Origin: Chengkuizengella axinellae
Lineage (GTDB): Bacteria; Bacillota; Bacilli; Paenibacillales; KCTC-33759
Reading direction: 5' to 3'
NCBI RefSeq assembly: GCF_030730905.1
Contig: NZ_JAVAMP010000003.1
Span: 124,001-188,000, forward strand
DNA length: 64,000 nucleotides
A program made the position numbers and the translations under genes. Each line of letters starts with the position of its first letter. Positions within the stretch are counted from its first letter, which is position 1. Below are positions 1 through 7,455 of this stretch, piece by piece. The notes beneath the pieces were generated by a model. It did not search any database. It saw nothing but the letters and a program-made list of their open reading frames with translations, and had not been told where the DNA came from.

Positions 1-7
1 TACTATA

Positions 8-221
8 TTTGACGGTGAAAGAGAGGTGTGGTTCCGTTGGACAACCAATTCAACGAATCAGCCAAAGTGATTCTTTCTGATTCGATGTAAGAAGCCATCC
101 TTGTAATTTAAGCTTAAAAACCTTAACTGCAAGTAAAAATGTAAAGTTATTGTATAACAATAATTAGACAAGTTTCTTCTCGTAATTTTAAGAATGAGTT
201 TTCTTAACTAACACCGTCAGA
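8..221 (+). ncRNA. possible structured RNA, unidentified
   Basis: A 5' segment at 8-17 can pair with 212-221 (GACGGTG with CACCGTC plus flanking pairs), enclosing about 200 nt. Inside it, CGAATCAG (54-61) pairs with CTGATTCG (77-84), and TTGG/CCAA forms a small hairpin at 37-48. An intrinsic terminator follows at once. The closed-stem shape and length resemble a 6S-type RNA, but I do not recognise a family consensus. A reading frame open from base 2 gives 22 codons ending at TGA 68-70, so the first part could instead be the 3' end of a gene lying mostly outside the window. Confidence 0.3.
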
Positions 222-222
222 G

Positions 223-252
223 AAGGTCCCTTTATTGGGACCTTTTTATTTT
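223..252 (+). terminator. intrinsic terminator
   Basis: AAGGTCCC and GGGACCTT form an 8 bp stem around a 6 nt loop, followed by a T-rich run. It ends whatever is transcribed from the left edge of the window. Confidence 0.85.
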
Positions 253-316
253 AAGTAAATTGTTATTTTGGTTCACGTTAAGATACCAAGCTTGAAGATA
301 GGTGGAGGTGATACAT

Positions 317-448
317 GTGGATGACTTAAGTCAATTTGTGGATGAGATTAATGAAACTCAAGAAAAAAATGAAAAAAATAAAAAACATTATGGCAAAGGA
401 CAGCCGAATCGAAAATTACCGAATAAGCAGCATGCTACAAATAAATAA
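317..448 (+). CDS. DUF4023 family small protein
   Basis: This 43-residue, very charged protein starts at GTG with a strong GGTGGAGGTG ribosome binding site 6-7 nt upstream. Its pattern (FVDEIN, EKNEKNKKH, GKGQPNRKLPNKQH) is the hallmark of DUF4023, a family of tiny spore-former proteins of unknown function. It has no membrane segment and no cysteine. It is a single-gene unit bounded by a terminator on each side. The family assignment is by remembered motif; no biochemical role is known to me. Confidence 0.75.
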   Translation: MDDLSQFVDEINETQEKNEKNKKHYGKGQPNRKLPNKQHATNK

Positions 449-458
449 GCAAAAAAAT

Positions 459-506
459 AACCCCAAAAAAATTATAGGTTAGAGTTCTATAACCTTTTTT
501 GGGGTT
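459..506. terminator. bidirectional terminator
   Basis: AACCCCAAAAAA (459-470) pairs with TTTTTTGGGGTT (495-506), with further inner pairing of TATAGGTT-like arms. The A/T tracts on both flanks would let it work in both directions. It separates the DUF4023 gene from the convergent K+ channel gene. Confidence 0.8.
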
Positions 507-527
507 GCACATTTCTTTTCAATATCA

Positions 528-1250
528 TCATTGTTGTTGATTATTTAGATTTTTTTTCTGTTTATTTAACATATCAATCATCGTATCAATTTCTTCATTT
601 GTTAATTCGTCAAATCGATCCAATTCTTTTTTTAAATATTCAATCTTAGGATTTTCTTCTTTTTTACCTTCCATAAAGTAAGTAGCGATAGACCCTGTTA
701 CCATACCGATCAATCCAATCCCGAATACCATGAGCACGACTGCAATCATTCTTCCCCATGGTGTTTCAGGTGAGAAGTCCCCATATCCAACTGTTGTGGC
801 AGTCACAATGCTCCACCAAATGGCATCATTATAACTATCAATTGAAGGTTCCACAAATGCAATTGGAATGGAGAGGATAAAAATTAAAGCAAATACTGAT
901 GCTACAACTTTATTAAGCCCATTGATTTGAAAAATTTCTAGTATTGTAGGTTTAAATAATCTTGAGGCAATAGCAATAGCTCTAATCACTCTGAATAAAC
1001 GAACAATTCTTGCGAACTGGAAAATAGCATCGAATGGAATAGCAGCAATAATATCAAAAGGATTCTTTTTCACATACTCCCACTTTTTATCCGCTGTTAT
1101 AAAACGAACAGAAACATCAACAGCAAATACTCCCCATATTAACCAATCTACTAGCTCGAAAGTTTCATTATTAGTTACAAAGGTTAATGATACAGAAACA
1201 ATGGCTAATATGAGCAATGAAATCTCATAAATCAATGATATTTTTTTCAT
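528..1250 (-). CDS. voltage-gated-type potassium channel
   Basis: A 240-residue membrane protein with the six-helix layout of KvAP-like prokaryotic K+ channels. An S4-like helix carries arginines every third residue (R81, R84, R87, R90). The pore loop holds the selectivity filter TVGYGD at 153-158, followed by the inner helix VLMVFGIGLIGMV. The tail after residue 195 is short, charged and coiled-coil-like, and has no RCK/TrkA domain, so ligand gating is not indicated. It should pass K+ through the cytoplasmic membrane in a voltage-dependent way. It is monocistronic and convergent with the DUF4023 gene. The family is certain; gating behaviour is inferred. Confidence 0.9.
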   Translation of the reverse strand: MKKISLIYEISLLILAIVSVSLTFVTNNETFELVDWLIWGVFAVDVSVRFITADKKWEYVKKNPFDIIAAIPFDAIFQFARIVRLFRVIRAIAIASRLFKPTILEIFQINGLNKVVASVFALIFILSIPIAFVEPSIDSYNDAIWWSIVTATTVGYGDFSPETPWGRMIAVVLMVFGIGLIGMVTGSIATYFMEGKKEENPKIEYLKKELDRFDELTNEEIDTMIDMLNKQKKNLNNQQQ

Positions 1251-1406
1251 AATAATTCAAACACTCACTTTCTATAATATAATTCATAATAAATATTTTT
1301 CTTTTTCTAAAGAATAATTCTCCACATCTTCAAAAGAGTGTCATTTAGTGATATTCTGAATCACATATGGTAAAATAATTGTTATTTGAATAAAAAAGGT
1401 GATTCT

Positions 1407-1853
1407 ATGAAACTAAAAAAAATGATTCAAACGGATGGATTATATATGAGTTGGGCAATTTCCCTGATTGCTACGTTGGGAAGTTTATACTTCTCAGAAA
1501 TAAGAGGGTACATTCCTTGTACATATTGCTGGTATCAACGTATTTTAATGTATCCACTAGTAATTATACTAGGAATTGCAGCATTGCGAAAAGATGTAAA
1601 AATCGTTGTTTACACTTTACCTATAACAATCCTTGGTGTGATGATATCAGGGTATCACTATATCATTCAAAAAACTTCTTTGTTTCAAGATACGGGCAGC
1701 AGCTGCGGAATAGTTCCATGTAACGCAAGTTATATTAACTGGTTGAATTTTATTACAATCCCGTTTCTTTCTTTCATCGCGTTCACGTTGATATCTATGA
1801 TTTTAATACTTATTTGGAAATTTGCACCTAATGAAAAACAAGAAATAAAATAA
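1407..1853 (+). CDS. bdbC: disulfide formation protein, BdbC/DsbB family
   Basis: A four-helix membrane thiol oxidoreductase of 148 residues that reoxidises a thioredoxin-like partner and passes electrons to quinone. The two functional cysteine pairs are visible: C38-x-x-C41 in CTYCWYQR, and C100/C105 in SSCGIVPC. The ATG at 1407 is preferred over the upstream TTG at 1386 because AAAAGGTGAT lies just ahead of it. No bdbD partner lies beside it. The family commonly supports competence or secreted-protein folding in bacilli; which substrates apply here cannot be seen. Confidence 0.9.
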   Translation: MKLKKMIQTDGLYMSWAISLIATLGSLYFSEIRGYIPCTYCWYQRILMYPLVIILGIAALRKDVKIVVYTLPITILGVMISGYHYIIQKTSLFQDTGSSCGIVPCNASYINWLNFITIPFLSFIAFTLISMILILIWKFAPNEKQEIK

Positions 1854-1932
1854 TTTGGTACGCTTCCCTACAAATATACATATCTTAAACATTGTATAAC
1901 ATCATTTTATTATTGTGAAGGAAGCGGTTCAT

Positions 1933-2733
1933 GTGCAGCAAGCGATTGCCATATTTGATTCGGGTGTAGGCGGTTTGACTGTTGTGAAGGAAGTAAAACG
2001 TCAACTGCCTAATGAAAAGATTATTTATTTTGGAGATACAGCGAGAACACCTTATGGTCCTCGAACATCCGAAGAAGTGCGTTCATTTGCACTTCAAATT
2101 GTTAGTTATTTGATTAAATTTAATCCTAAAATGATGATCATAGCATGCAATACAGCAACAGCTGTTGCATTGGATGATATAAAAGCGATTTTACCTATCC
2201 CAGTAGTTGGAGTAATTCATCCTGGTGTGAGGACATCCATTAAATATACGAAAACAGGTTCTATAGGGGTAATAGGAACATCTGGGACAATTAGGAGTAA
2301 AGCTTATCAGGATGCAATTCATATGATTTCTTCAAATATTCAAGTAATAAGTCAAGCCTGTCCAGAATTTGTTCCATTAGTTGAAAAAGGAAGATTTCAA
2401 AATGAGGAGTCTTTGGATATAGTTAGAAGATCACTTGAACCAATCATGCATGAGAAATTAGATTGTTTAATTTTAGGCTGCACACATTATCCATTTCTAA
2501 CTCATTTGATATCTGAAGTAATGGGTTCTGAGGTGAAATTGATTAATTCTGCAGAGGAGACAGCAAGAGAAGTTAGTGCGATTTTATTTGATAGAGGACA
2601 ATTAAACGCGAGTATGAACTCAACACCTCTGCATGGATTTTTTTGCAGTGGGGATAAGGTGATTTTTCAGAAAATTGCTTATCAATGGTTGGATGAAACA
2701 GTAGATGTGAAACATACTACCTTAGTCCACTAA
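1933..2733 (+). CDS. murI: glutamate racemase
   Basis: This 266-residue cytosolic enzyme interconverts L- and D-glutamate and supplies D-Glu for peptidoglycan. The signature segments are FDSGVGGLTV, GDTARTPYG, ACNTAT with catalytic C72, and GCTHYPF with catalytic C183. I chose GTG at 1933, which puts AAGGAAGC 7-8 nt upstream and gives the usual family N-terminus; a GTG at 1915 would add six residues and has no good ribosome site. It stands alone and is followed by a clear terminator. Confidence 0.95.
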   Translation: MQQAIAIFDSGVGGLTVVKEVKRQLPNEKIIYFGDTARTPYGPRTSEEVRSFALQIVSYLIKFNPKMMIIACNTATAVALDDIKAILPIPVVGVIHPGVRTSIKYTKTGSIGVIGTSGTIRSKAYQDAIHMISSNIQVISQACPEFVPLVEKGRFQNEESLDIVRRSLEPIMHEKLDCLILGCTHYPFLTHLISEVMGSEVKLINSAEETAREVSAILFDRGQLNASMNSTPLHGFFCSGDKVIFQKIAYQWLDETVDVKHTTLVH

Positions 2734-2781
2734 TGAAAAGTTTATTATAGTTGACTTTATAAATCGATATATGAGATTTTT

Positions 2782-2829
2782 AAAAACTGCTCATGTTTGA
2801 TCTTTTGATCAATATGGTCAGTTTTTTTG
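2782..2829 (+). terminator. intrinsic terminator after murI
   Basis: AAAACTG and CAGTTTT form the outer stem and TTGATC/GATCAA the inner stem, followed by seven T. Confidence 0.85.
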
Positions 2830-2870
2830 TAACGCCTTTTCATCATTGAGGTTCAAGTAAAGAGATATAT

Positions 2871-2917
2871 CTTTAAGAGACTCCAATAAGAGTTTTGTTC
2901 TTTGTCTCATGTGACAA
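2871..2917 (+). repeat. short hairpin element, copy A, plus TTGTC/GACAA repeat
   Basis: AGACTC and GAGTTT flank a 6 nt loop, followed by TTGTTC. The same arrangement recurs at 29131 and 41693 (see findings). The right end carries TTGTC-N6-GACAA (2902-2917), an inverted repeat that recurs in a tighter form at 26775. The element lies 80-120 bp ahead of the LysM/M14 peptidase start, so it may be leader or promoter-proximal DNA. Confidence 0.45.
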
Positions 2918-2994
2918 GTTATGAATACATAATATTTCTAGAGGAGAAAAAAGACGAACGAAGCTTTTTATTTCATTTTCTAGGAGGTTTTTAC

Positions 2995-4197
2995 ATGAGA
3001 ACTTACGTTGTCCGATCTGGAGATACTTTAAATAGAATAGCAAAACGATTTGGAGTTAGCATCAATGCCATTTTAAATGCAAATCCACAGTTAACAAATA
3101 TGGATTATATAATTCCAGGTCAAGTGTTACAAATTCCAAATGCACAGTTAAACTATTATGTGATTCAGGCGGGAGATACATTTTATGGGATATCACAGAA
3201 ATTTAATATTCAATTGGATTCTTTACTCGCAGCTAATCCAAATGTGGATCCAAGCCAGTTATACGTAGGACAAATGATCATATTACCAAATAGTTCTGGT
3301 AATAGTATAGTAGATACAACATCAGAATATGGTTATCAAGAAATGGTGGAGGACATGAATGCTTTAAAAAAAGAGTATCCTTTTTTAGAAGTAGTTAGTC
3401 TTGGGAAAAGTGTAATGGGAAAGGATATTTGGGCTATTAAAATTGGTGGTGGACCCAAAAAAGTACATTATAATGGCTCTTTCCATGCAAATGAATGGAT
3501 TACAACTCCATTGCTTATGAAGTTTATTGAGGATTATGCAAAAGCGTATAGTTCAGATGGAACTTTAAGAGGTTCGGATATGAAAAGATGGTATGAAAAT
3601 ACGACTCTATGGGTTGTGCCTATGGTTAATCCTGATGGAGTTGAACTTGTACAAGAGGGTATTACAGAGGCACACCCTTATTATAAACAGTTGTTAGAAT
3701 GGAATAATGGTTCCTTTAATTTTAGTGGATGGAAATCGAATATTAGAGGTGTTGATTTAAATGATCAATTTCCAGCAAACTGGGAGGTAGAAAGAGATCG
3801 ACGTGCAGTATCAGGTCCAGGACCAAGAGATTGGGTAGGCCCAAGTCCTTTAAGCGAGCCAGAAGCTAGGACTATAGCTAATTTTACTTCAAATAATAAT
3901 TTTGACATGGTAATTGCTTTTCATACACAGGGCGAGGAGATATATTGGAACTATCGTGACTTGGAGCCCCCAGTATCTGAACAAATTGCCAATCATTTTC
4001 AATCCGTAAGTGGATATAAACCTGTTAAATTAACAGGGAGTGATGCAGGTTACAAGGATTGGTTTATTCAAGATTTTAGAAGACCTGGTTTTACTGTTGA
4101 GGCTGGAAGAGGAGTTAACCCACTGCCTATTTCTGATTTTCCAAGGATTTATAATGAAGCCGTAGGCATTATGATCGAGGGCTTGAAAGTAATATGA
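2995..4197 (+). CDS. LysM-domain M14 peptidase, gamma-D-glutamyl-diamino acid endopeptidase type
   Basis: A 400-residue protein with two N-terminal LysM domains (about 3-48 and 52-99) that bind peptidoglycan, and an M14 zinc carboxypeptidase domain (about 110-400). Zinc ligands are H164 and E167 in FHANEW and H310 in AFHTQGE; E369 in TVEAGRG is the likely catalytic glutamate. The architecture matches endopeptidase I of spore-forming bacilli, which cuts the gamma-D-Glu/diaminopimelate bond. The start at 2995 is set by TAGGAGG 8 nt upstream; an in-frame extension to 2902 lacks a ribosome site. There is no Sec signal, as is usual for sporulation forms of this enzyme. Confidence 0.88.
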   Translation: MRTYVVRSGDTLNRIAKRFGVSINAILNANPQLTNMDYIIPGQVLQIPNAQLNYYVIQAGDTFYGISQKFNIQLDSLLAANPNVDPSQLYVGQMIILPNSSGNSIVDTTSEYGYQEMVEDMNALKKEYPFLEVVSLGKSVMGKDIWAIKIGGGPKKVHYNGSFHANEWITTPLLMKFIEDYAKAYSSDGTLRGSDMKRWYENTTLWVVPMVNPDGVELVQEGITEAHPYYKQLLEWNNGSFNFSGWKSNIRGVDLNDQFPANWEVERDRRAVSGPGPRDWVGPSPLSEPEARTIANFTSNNNFDMVIAFHTQGEEIYWNYRDLEPPVSEQIANHFQSVSGYKPVKLTGSDAGYKDWFIQDFRRPGFTVEAGRGVNPLPISDFPRIYNEAVGIMIEGLKVI

Positions 4198-4201
4198 ATG
4201 T

Positions 4202-4235
4202 TTGTTCAAAAAGTTCATCTGAACTTTTTGAACAA
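4202..4235. terminator. bidirectional terminator
   Basis: A perfect 16 bp inverted repeat (TTGTTCAAAAAGTTCA and its complement) with a 2 nt centre lies between the convergent peptidase and HxlR genes. Confidence 0.75.
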
Positions 4236-4252
4236 GTACAATTAGTTGAAGA

Positions 4253-4609
4253 TTAAGTCCATTTGGCTGCCCATAACTTCATTTGTTTGATAATCGGATG
4301 TAAATCGTCCCCCTTAGGAGTAAGAGAATATTCAACTGTTACTGGGACTGTAGCTATGGCATGACGTTCTAATACACCTTGCTTTTCTAGATGTCTTAAA
4401 GTATTTGTTAAAGATTTTGGACTAATTCCATGAATACTTTTTTGCAATTCACCGAATCTTTTTTTTCCACAAAATAATTCTCTTAACACTAAGAAAGACC
4501 ACTTTCCGCCAACTACATCTATTGTTTTTTCTATTGAGCATTCAATATGAACAGGATTTTTAGGGATATAATTTTGTTGTGAGTCATGTAAATCTTCATT
4601 TGAGTTCAA
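4253..4609 (-). CDS. HxlR-family winged-helix transcriptional regulator
   Basis: A 118-residue MarR-like dimer of the HxlR family. The diagnostic segments are C24-S-I-E-K-T, GGKWSFLVLREL, RFGELQKSIHGIS and TNTLRHLEKQGVLER, which form the winged helix. The conserved N-terminal cysteine is the redox or electrophile sensor in related proteins such as HypR and YodB. It is divergent from the aldo/keto reductase across a 199 bp gap, the usual arrangement for a regulator and its target. Control of that reductase in response to reactive carbonyls or disulfide stress is inferred. Confidence 0.88.
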   Translation of the reverse strand: MNSNEDLHDSQQNYIPKNPVHIECSIEKTIDVVGGKWSFLVLRELFCGKKRFGELQKSIHGISPKSLTNTLRHLEKQGVLERHAIATVPVTVEYSLTPKGDDLHPIIKQMKLWAAKWT

Positions 4610-4808
4610 GTTCTTCTCCTCCTAAAATTACTTCTAATTCTTTTACTATCAAAAAGATAGTTTATATAAAATAAGTAATAATATAAATAAAATTTCACTA
4701 CTTTCCATATTAAAGAATTAGGACTAAAATAGCAATGAGTGGTCTAAAATACTTACTGTGCTTAATTATTGGATTTAAGATGTTTTTATTCATAAGGAGG
4801 AAAATTTA

Positions 4809-5756
4809 ATGAAATATCGTCGTTTAGGAAAAGCAGGAATTAAAGTCAGTGAAATTGGTTTAGGGAGCTGGTTAACCTACGGAGGTTCAGTGGAAAATAG
4901 CAATGCTGAAGCCATTGTAGATCGTGCATATGAGTTGGGAATTAATTTTTTTGATACTGCTAACGCATATTATAACGGTGCGGCCGAAGAGGTTGTTGGA
5001 AAAGCATTAAGTAAATACCCTCGTCATTCCTATGTTTTAGCTACAAAAGTATTTTTCCCAATGGGAGAAGGTCCTAATGATAATGGATTATCTCGAAAAC
5101 ATATTATGGAGCAGTGTGATGCAAGTTTAAAAAGATTAGGTGTAGATTACATAGATATGTATCAATGTCATCGATATGATCCTGAAACACCACTAGAAGA
5201 AACTTTACGTGCTCTTGATGATCTAGTATCTCAAGGGAAAATTTTATATGCAGGAGTAAGTGAATGGAGTGCAGTTCAATTAAACGATGCTGTTCGTCTT
5301 TCTCAAAAATATAATTTAGATCAAATTGCATCGAATCAACCACTTTATAACATGTTCCATCGTGACATTGAAAAAGAGATTATTCCTTTATCTGAACAAG
5401 AAGGTATCGGTCAAGTGGTGTTCTCCCCACTAGCTCAGGGAGCTTTAACTGGAAAATATAAACCTGGAGCTCCATTGCCAGAGGGCTCAAGAGCTACGGA
5501 TCCTAAATCTAATATGTGGATGGAGTATGTATTAAGAGAAGAGCAGCTTCAAAAGGTTGAAAAATTAAAGGTCATTGCTGAAAGAAATGAAATAAGTGTA
5601 GCTCAATTGGCACTAGCGTGGATTTTAAGATTAGATAACATTTCCAGTTGTATCGTTGGTGCTTCTCGCCCAGATCAAGTGAATGAAAATGTAAAAGCCT
5701 CAGGAGTAGAATTATCTGTAGAAGATTTACAAGAAATTGAGGATATCTTAGCATAA
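4809..5756 (+). CDS. aldo/keto reductase
   Basis: A 315-residue NAD(P)H-dependent oxidoreductase of the K+-channel beta-subunit-like (KCAB) group. The catalytic tetrad is D49, Y54, K80 and H121, seen in FFDTANAYYNG, LATKVFF and QCHRYDPETP. The C-terminal nucleotide site is SCIVGASRPDQV. The AAGGAGG site is well placed before ATG. It probably reduces reactive aldehydes or ketones. It is transcribed away from the HxlR gene, which is its likely regulator. The K+ channel near the window's start is 4 kb away and need not be a partner. Confidence 0.9.
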   Translation: MKYRRLGKAGIKVSEIGLGSWLTYGGSVENSNAEAIVDRAYELGINFFDTANAYYNGAAEEVVGKALSKYPRHSYVLATKVFFPMGEGPNDNGLSRKHIMEQCDASLKRLGVDYIDMYQCHRYDPETPLEETLRALDDLVSQGKILYAGVSEWSAVQLNDAVRLSQKYNLDQIASNQPLYNMFHRDIEKEIIPLSEQEGIGQVVFSPLAQGALTGKYKPGAPLPEGSRATDPKSNMWMEYVLREEQLQKVEKLKVIAERNEISVAQLALAWILRLDNISSCIVGASRPDQVNENVKASGVELSVEDLQEIEDILA

Positions 5757-5834
5757 TCATTGATTTCTGGTGAACCTTTCATTACAATAAGTACAGGTTA
5801 ATAGCTGAACTTATTGAAAGGATTTTTTCATAAC

Positions 5835-6056
5835 ATGCCTAATACAATACAAGTTTGTGATAAATGTAAACACATGAAGATGAAGACAGTCATGCCTAAG
5901 TTAAAAAAAATAGCACCGGATGCAACGATAAAAGTAGGTTGCAAATCATATTGCGGTCCATGTACACGAAACGCTTTTATTTTTATCAATGGCAGATATG
6001 TTACTGGTAAAGATGAGGATCAAGCGATTGAAAAAGCTAAAAAATATGTTAAGTAG
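5835..6056 (+). CDS. DUF1450-like small cysteine protein
   Basis: A 73-residue protein with a CDKC pair near the N-terminus and a GCKSYCGPC cluster in the middle, followed by a short alpha/beta end (FIFINGRYVTG, then a lysine-rich helix). This resembles the YuzB/DUF1450 thioredoxin-fold group, whose cysteines may bind an iron-sulfur cluster or undergo redox change. ATG at 5835 follows AAAGGA by 12 nt; the TTG at 5814 lies upstream of that site and is unlikely. It follows the reductase by about 80 bp and ends in a terminator, so co-transcription is possible. Its role is unknown. Confidence 0.6.
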   Translation: MPNTIQVCDKCKHMKMKTVMPKLKKIAPDATIKVGCKSYCGPCTRNAFIFINGRYVTGKDEDQAIEKAKKYVK

Positions 6057-6087
6057 TTAAATCTATATGAAATAGATTGAAAAAGTG

Positions 6088-6125
6088 AAGCCCTATGATG
6101 TGATACATCAAGGGCTTTTATTTTT
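6088..6125 (+). terminator. intrinsic terminator
   Basis: AAGCCCT and AGGGCTT enclose an inner GATGT/ACATC stem, followed by TTTATTTTT. Confidence 0.88.
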
Positions 6126-6176
6126 GATATAAGATTTTGATTTTATGCCACTACTTAACTTCACTTTTGGGGATGG

Positions 6177-7100
6177 TTAAACCTCTAACTCAGGATGATG
6201 AGTATTTGATTTTTCAATTTGAATTGTCACATGATTCATATGGAATTTATCTCCAAGGATAAGTATAGCTTTTTGTAAAATGTCTTGCTCGTTCATTGTA
6301 TCTTCAATGACAACATGACAAGTTAGTGAGTGCATATTAGATGTAATTGTCCAAATGTGCAGATCATGAACGTCTTTCACTCCATCTATTTTCAATAACG
6401 TATTTTTGACTTTTTCATAATCAATGGATACGGGTGTTCCTTCCATTAAAATATGAACAGCATGTTTAATAATACCCCATGCGCTTTTTAGGATAAGAAT
6501 GGCTACAATCACACTAATAATGGGATCAGCTACGTACCATTCAAATAACAACATAAGAAAACCAGCTAGAATGGCTCCGACTGAACCTAATGCATCTCCA
6601 ATGATGTGTAAATAAGCACTTCTAACATTGATGTTGTCTTTAACATCACCTTTCCTCATTAGAACCCAAGCACTTAATAAATTCGCAAACAAACCTATAG
6701 AAGCGATTAACATCATAGAACCACTTGCAACGGTAGGAGGGTCCCAAAAACGTTCATAAGCTTCTTTTACAATGAATCCTGCTATGACGAATAATGTAAC
6801 ACCATTGAATAATGCAGCTAAAATTTCAAAACGATGAAATCCATATGTTTTTGTTGAACGCATGGGTTTCGTTGCGATCCACATGGCAACAAGACTTAAG
6901 AACAGTGAAGTGGCATCACTTAACATATGTCCAGAGTCAGAAAGTAATGCGAGACTATTTGTAATGAGTCCTCCAAAAAATTCTAAAAACATGATTGATG
7001 TTGTAATAAGTAATGCAATTGTTAATCCTCTTTTATTATTCGAAGCATAATGATTATGACCATGACCATGACTATGATTCTGATCATGATGTGAATGCAT
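6177..7100 (-). CDS. czcD: cation diffusion facilitator, CzcD type
   Basis: A 307-residue, six-helix zinc/cobalt/cadmium-proton antiporter of the cytoplasmic membrane. The N-terminus is histidine-rich (first 17 residues, HSHHDQNHSHGHGHNH). The metal site is formed by SDSGHMLSD in helix 2 (D55, H58, D62) and HIIGDALG in helix 5 (H165, D169). The C-terminal domain (about 205-300) is the usual ferredoxin-like metal-sensing domain. ATG at 7100 follows AGGAAGGGA at proper spacing; the GTG at 7109 is too close to that site. A perfect palindrome just upstream marks it as metal-regulated. Confidence 0.92.
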   Translation of the reverse strand: MHSHHDQNHSHGHGHNHYASNNKRGLTIALLITTSIMFLEFFGGLITNSLALLSDSGHMLSDATSLFLSLVAMWIATKPMRSTKTYGFHRFEILAALFNGVTLFVIAGFIVKEAYERFWDPPTVASGSMMLIASIGLFANLLSAWVLMRKGDVKDNINVRSAYLHIIGDALGSVGAILAGFLMLLFEWYVADPIISVIVAILILKSAWGIIKHAVHILMEGTPVSIDYEKVKNTLLKIDGVKDVHDLHIWTITSNMHSLTCHVVIEDTMNEQDILQKAILILGDKFHMNHVTIQIEKSNTHHPELEV

Positions 7101-7120
7101 AAGAAGCACATCCCTTCCTA

Positions 7121-7156
7121 ATATTGATATATGAGCATCTGCTCATATATCAATAT
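7121..7156. promoter_or_regulatory. ArsR/SmtB-type metal-sensor operator ahead of czcD
   Basis: A perfect 17-2-17 palindrome whose core is ATATGAGCA-TC-TGCTCATAT. The 12-2-12 shape TATATGANCA-N2-TGNTCATATA is the operator form used by CzrA/CadC/SmtB repressors. It begins 20 bp upstream of the czcD start, so a bound repressor would block transcription. No ArsR-type regulator gene is present in the window, so it must act from elsewhere. Confidence 0.7.
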
Positions 7157-7300
7157 ATTATAAAGTGGATTTTAAATCAAGTAGTAATTGTATTGTAAGT
7201 GTATTTTATCCAATTTATTAAAAGCTTCATACATAGAAGGTAAGAAATAATCTGATTATTTTTTTTAAAAGGAGAGATGTATGGAGAGAAGGGAAGTGAA

Positions 7301-7333
7301 AAACCCTTCGACAAGATCATTATCGAAGGGTTT
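7301..7333 (-). terminator. terminator of the metP-metS operon
   Basis: AAACCCTTCGA and TCGAAGGGTTT form an 11 bp stem around an 11 nt loop. On the minus strand it follows the metS stop by about 20 nt and is followed by TTTTTC. An overlapping plus-strand frame at 7281 is discounted (see rejected). Confidence 0.8.
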
Positions 7334-7353
7334 GAATAAGATATATCAAAAAA

Positions 7354-7455
7354 TTATTTTTTTTGCTTTCTCATAGCAATGGAGATGGTTACGGCAGCTC
7401 CGCCCCAAAGCAACACAGCTCCGAAAATCATCATCGCAATAGCTCCTCCGCTCAT
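7354..7455 (-). CDS. metS: methionine/alanine importer small subunit MetS
   Basis: A 33-residue single-helix membrane protein of the form MSGGAIAMMIFGAVLLWGG, then a basic tail RKQKK. This matches MetS, the small partner of MetP in corynebacteria and many Gram-positives, needed for methionine uptake by the sodium symporter. Its ATG overlaps the metP stop (TAATG), so the two are translationally coupled. The Trp-Gly-Gly near the helix end is the most conserved part of the family. Confidence 0.85.
   Translation of the reverse strand: MSGGAIAMMIFGAVLLWGGAAVTISIAMRKQKK

Noticed and set aside
7281-7376. Short plus-strand ORF with a GGAGAG site before metS
   Set aside because: It is entirely covered by the minus-strand terminator and metS, its content is low-complexity, and the AAACCCTTCGA stem explains it better.
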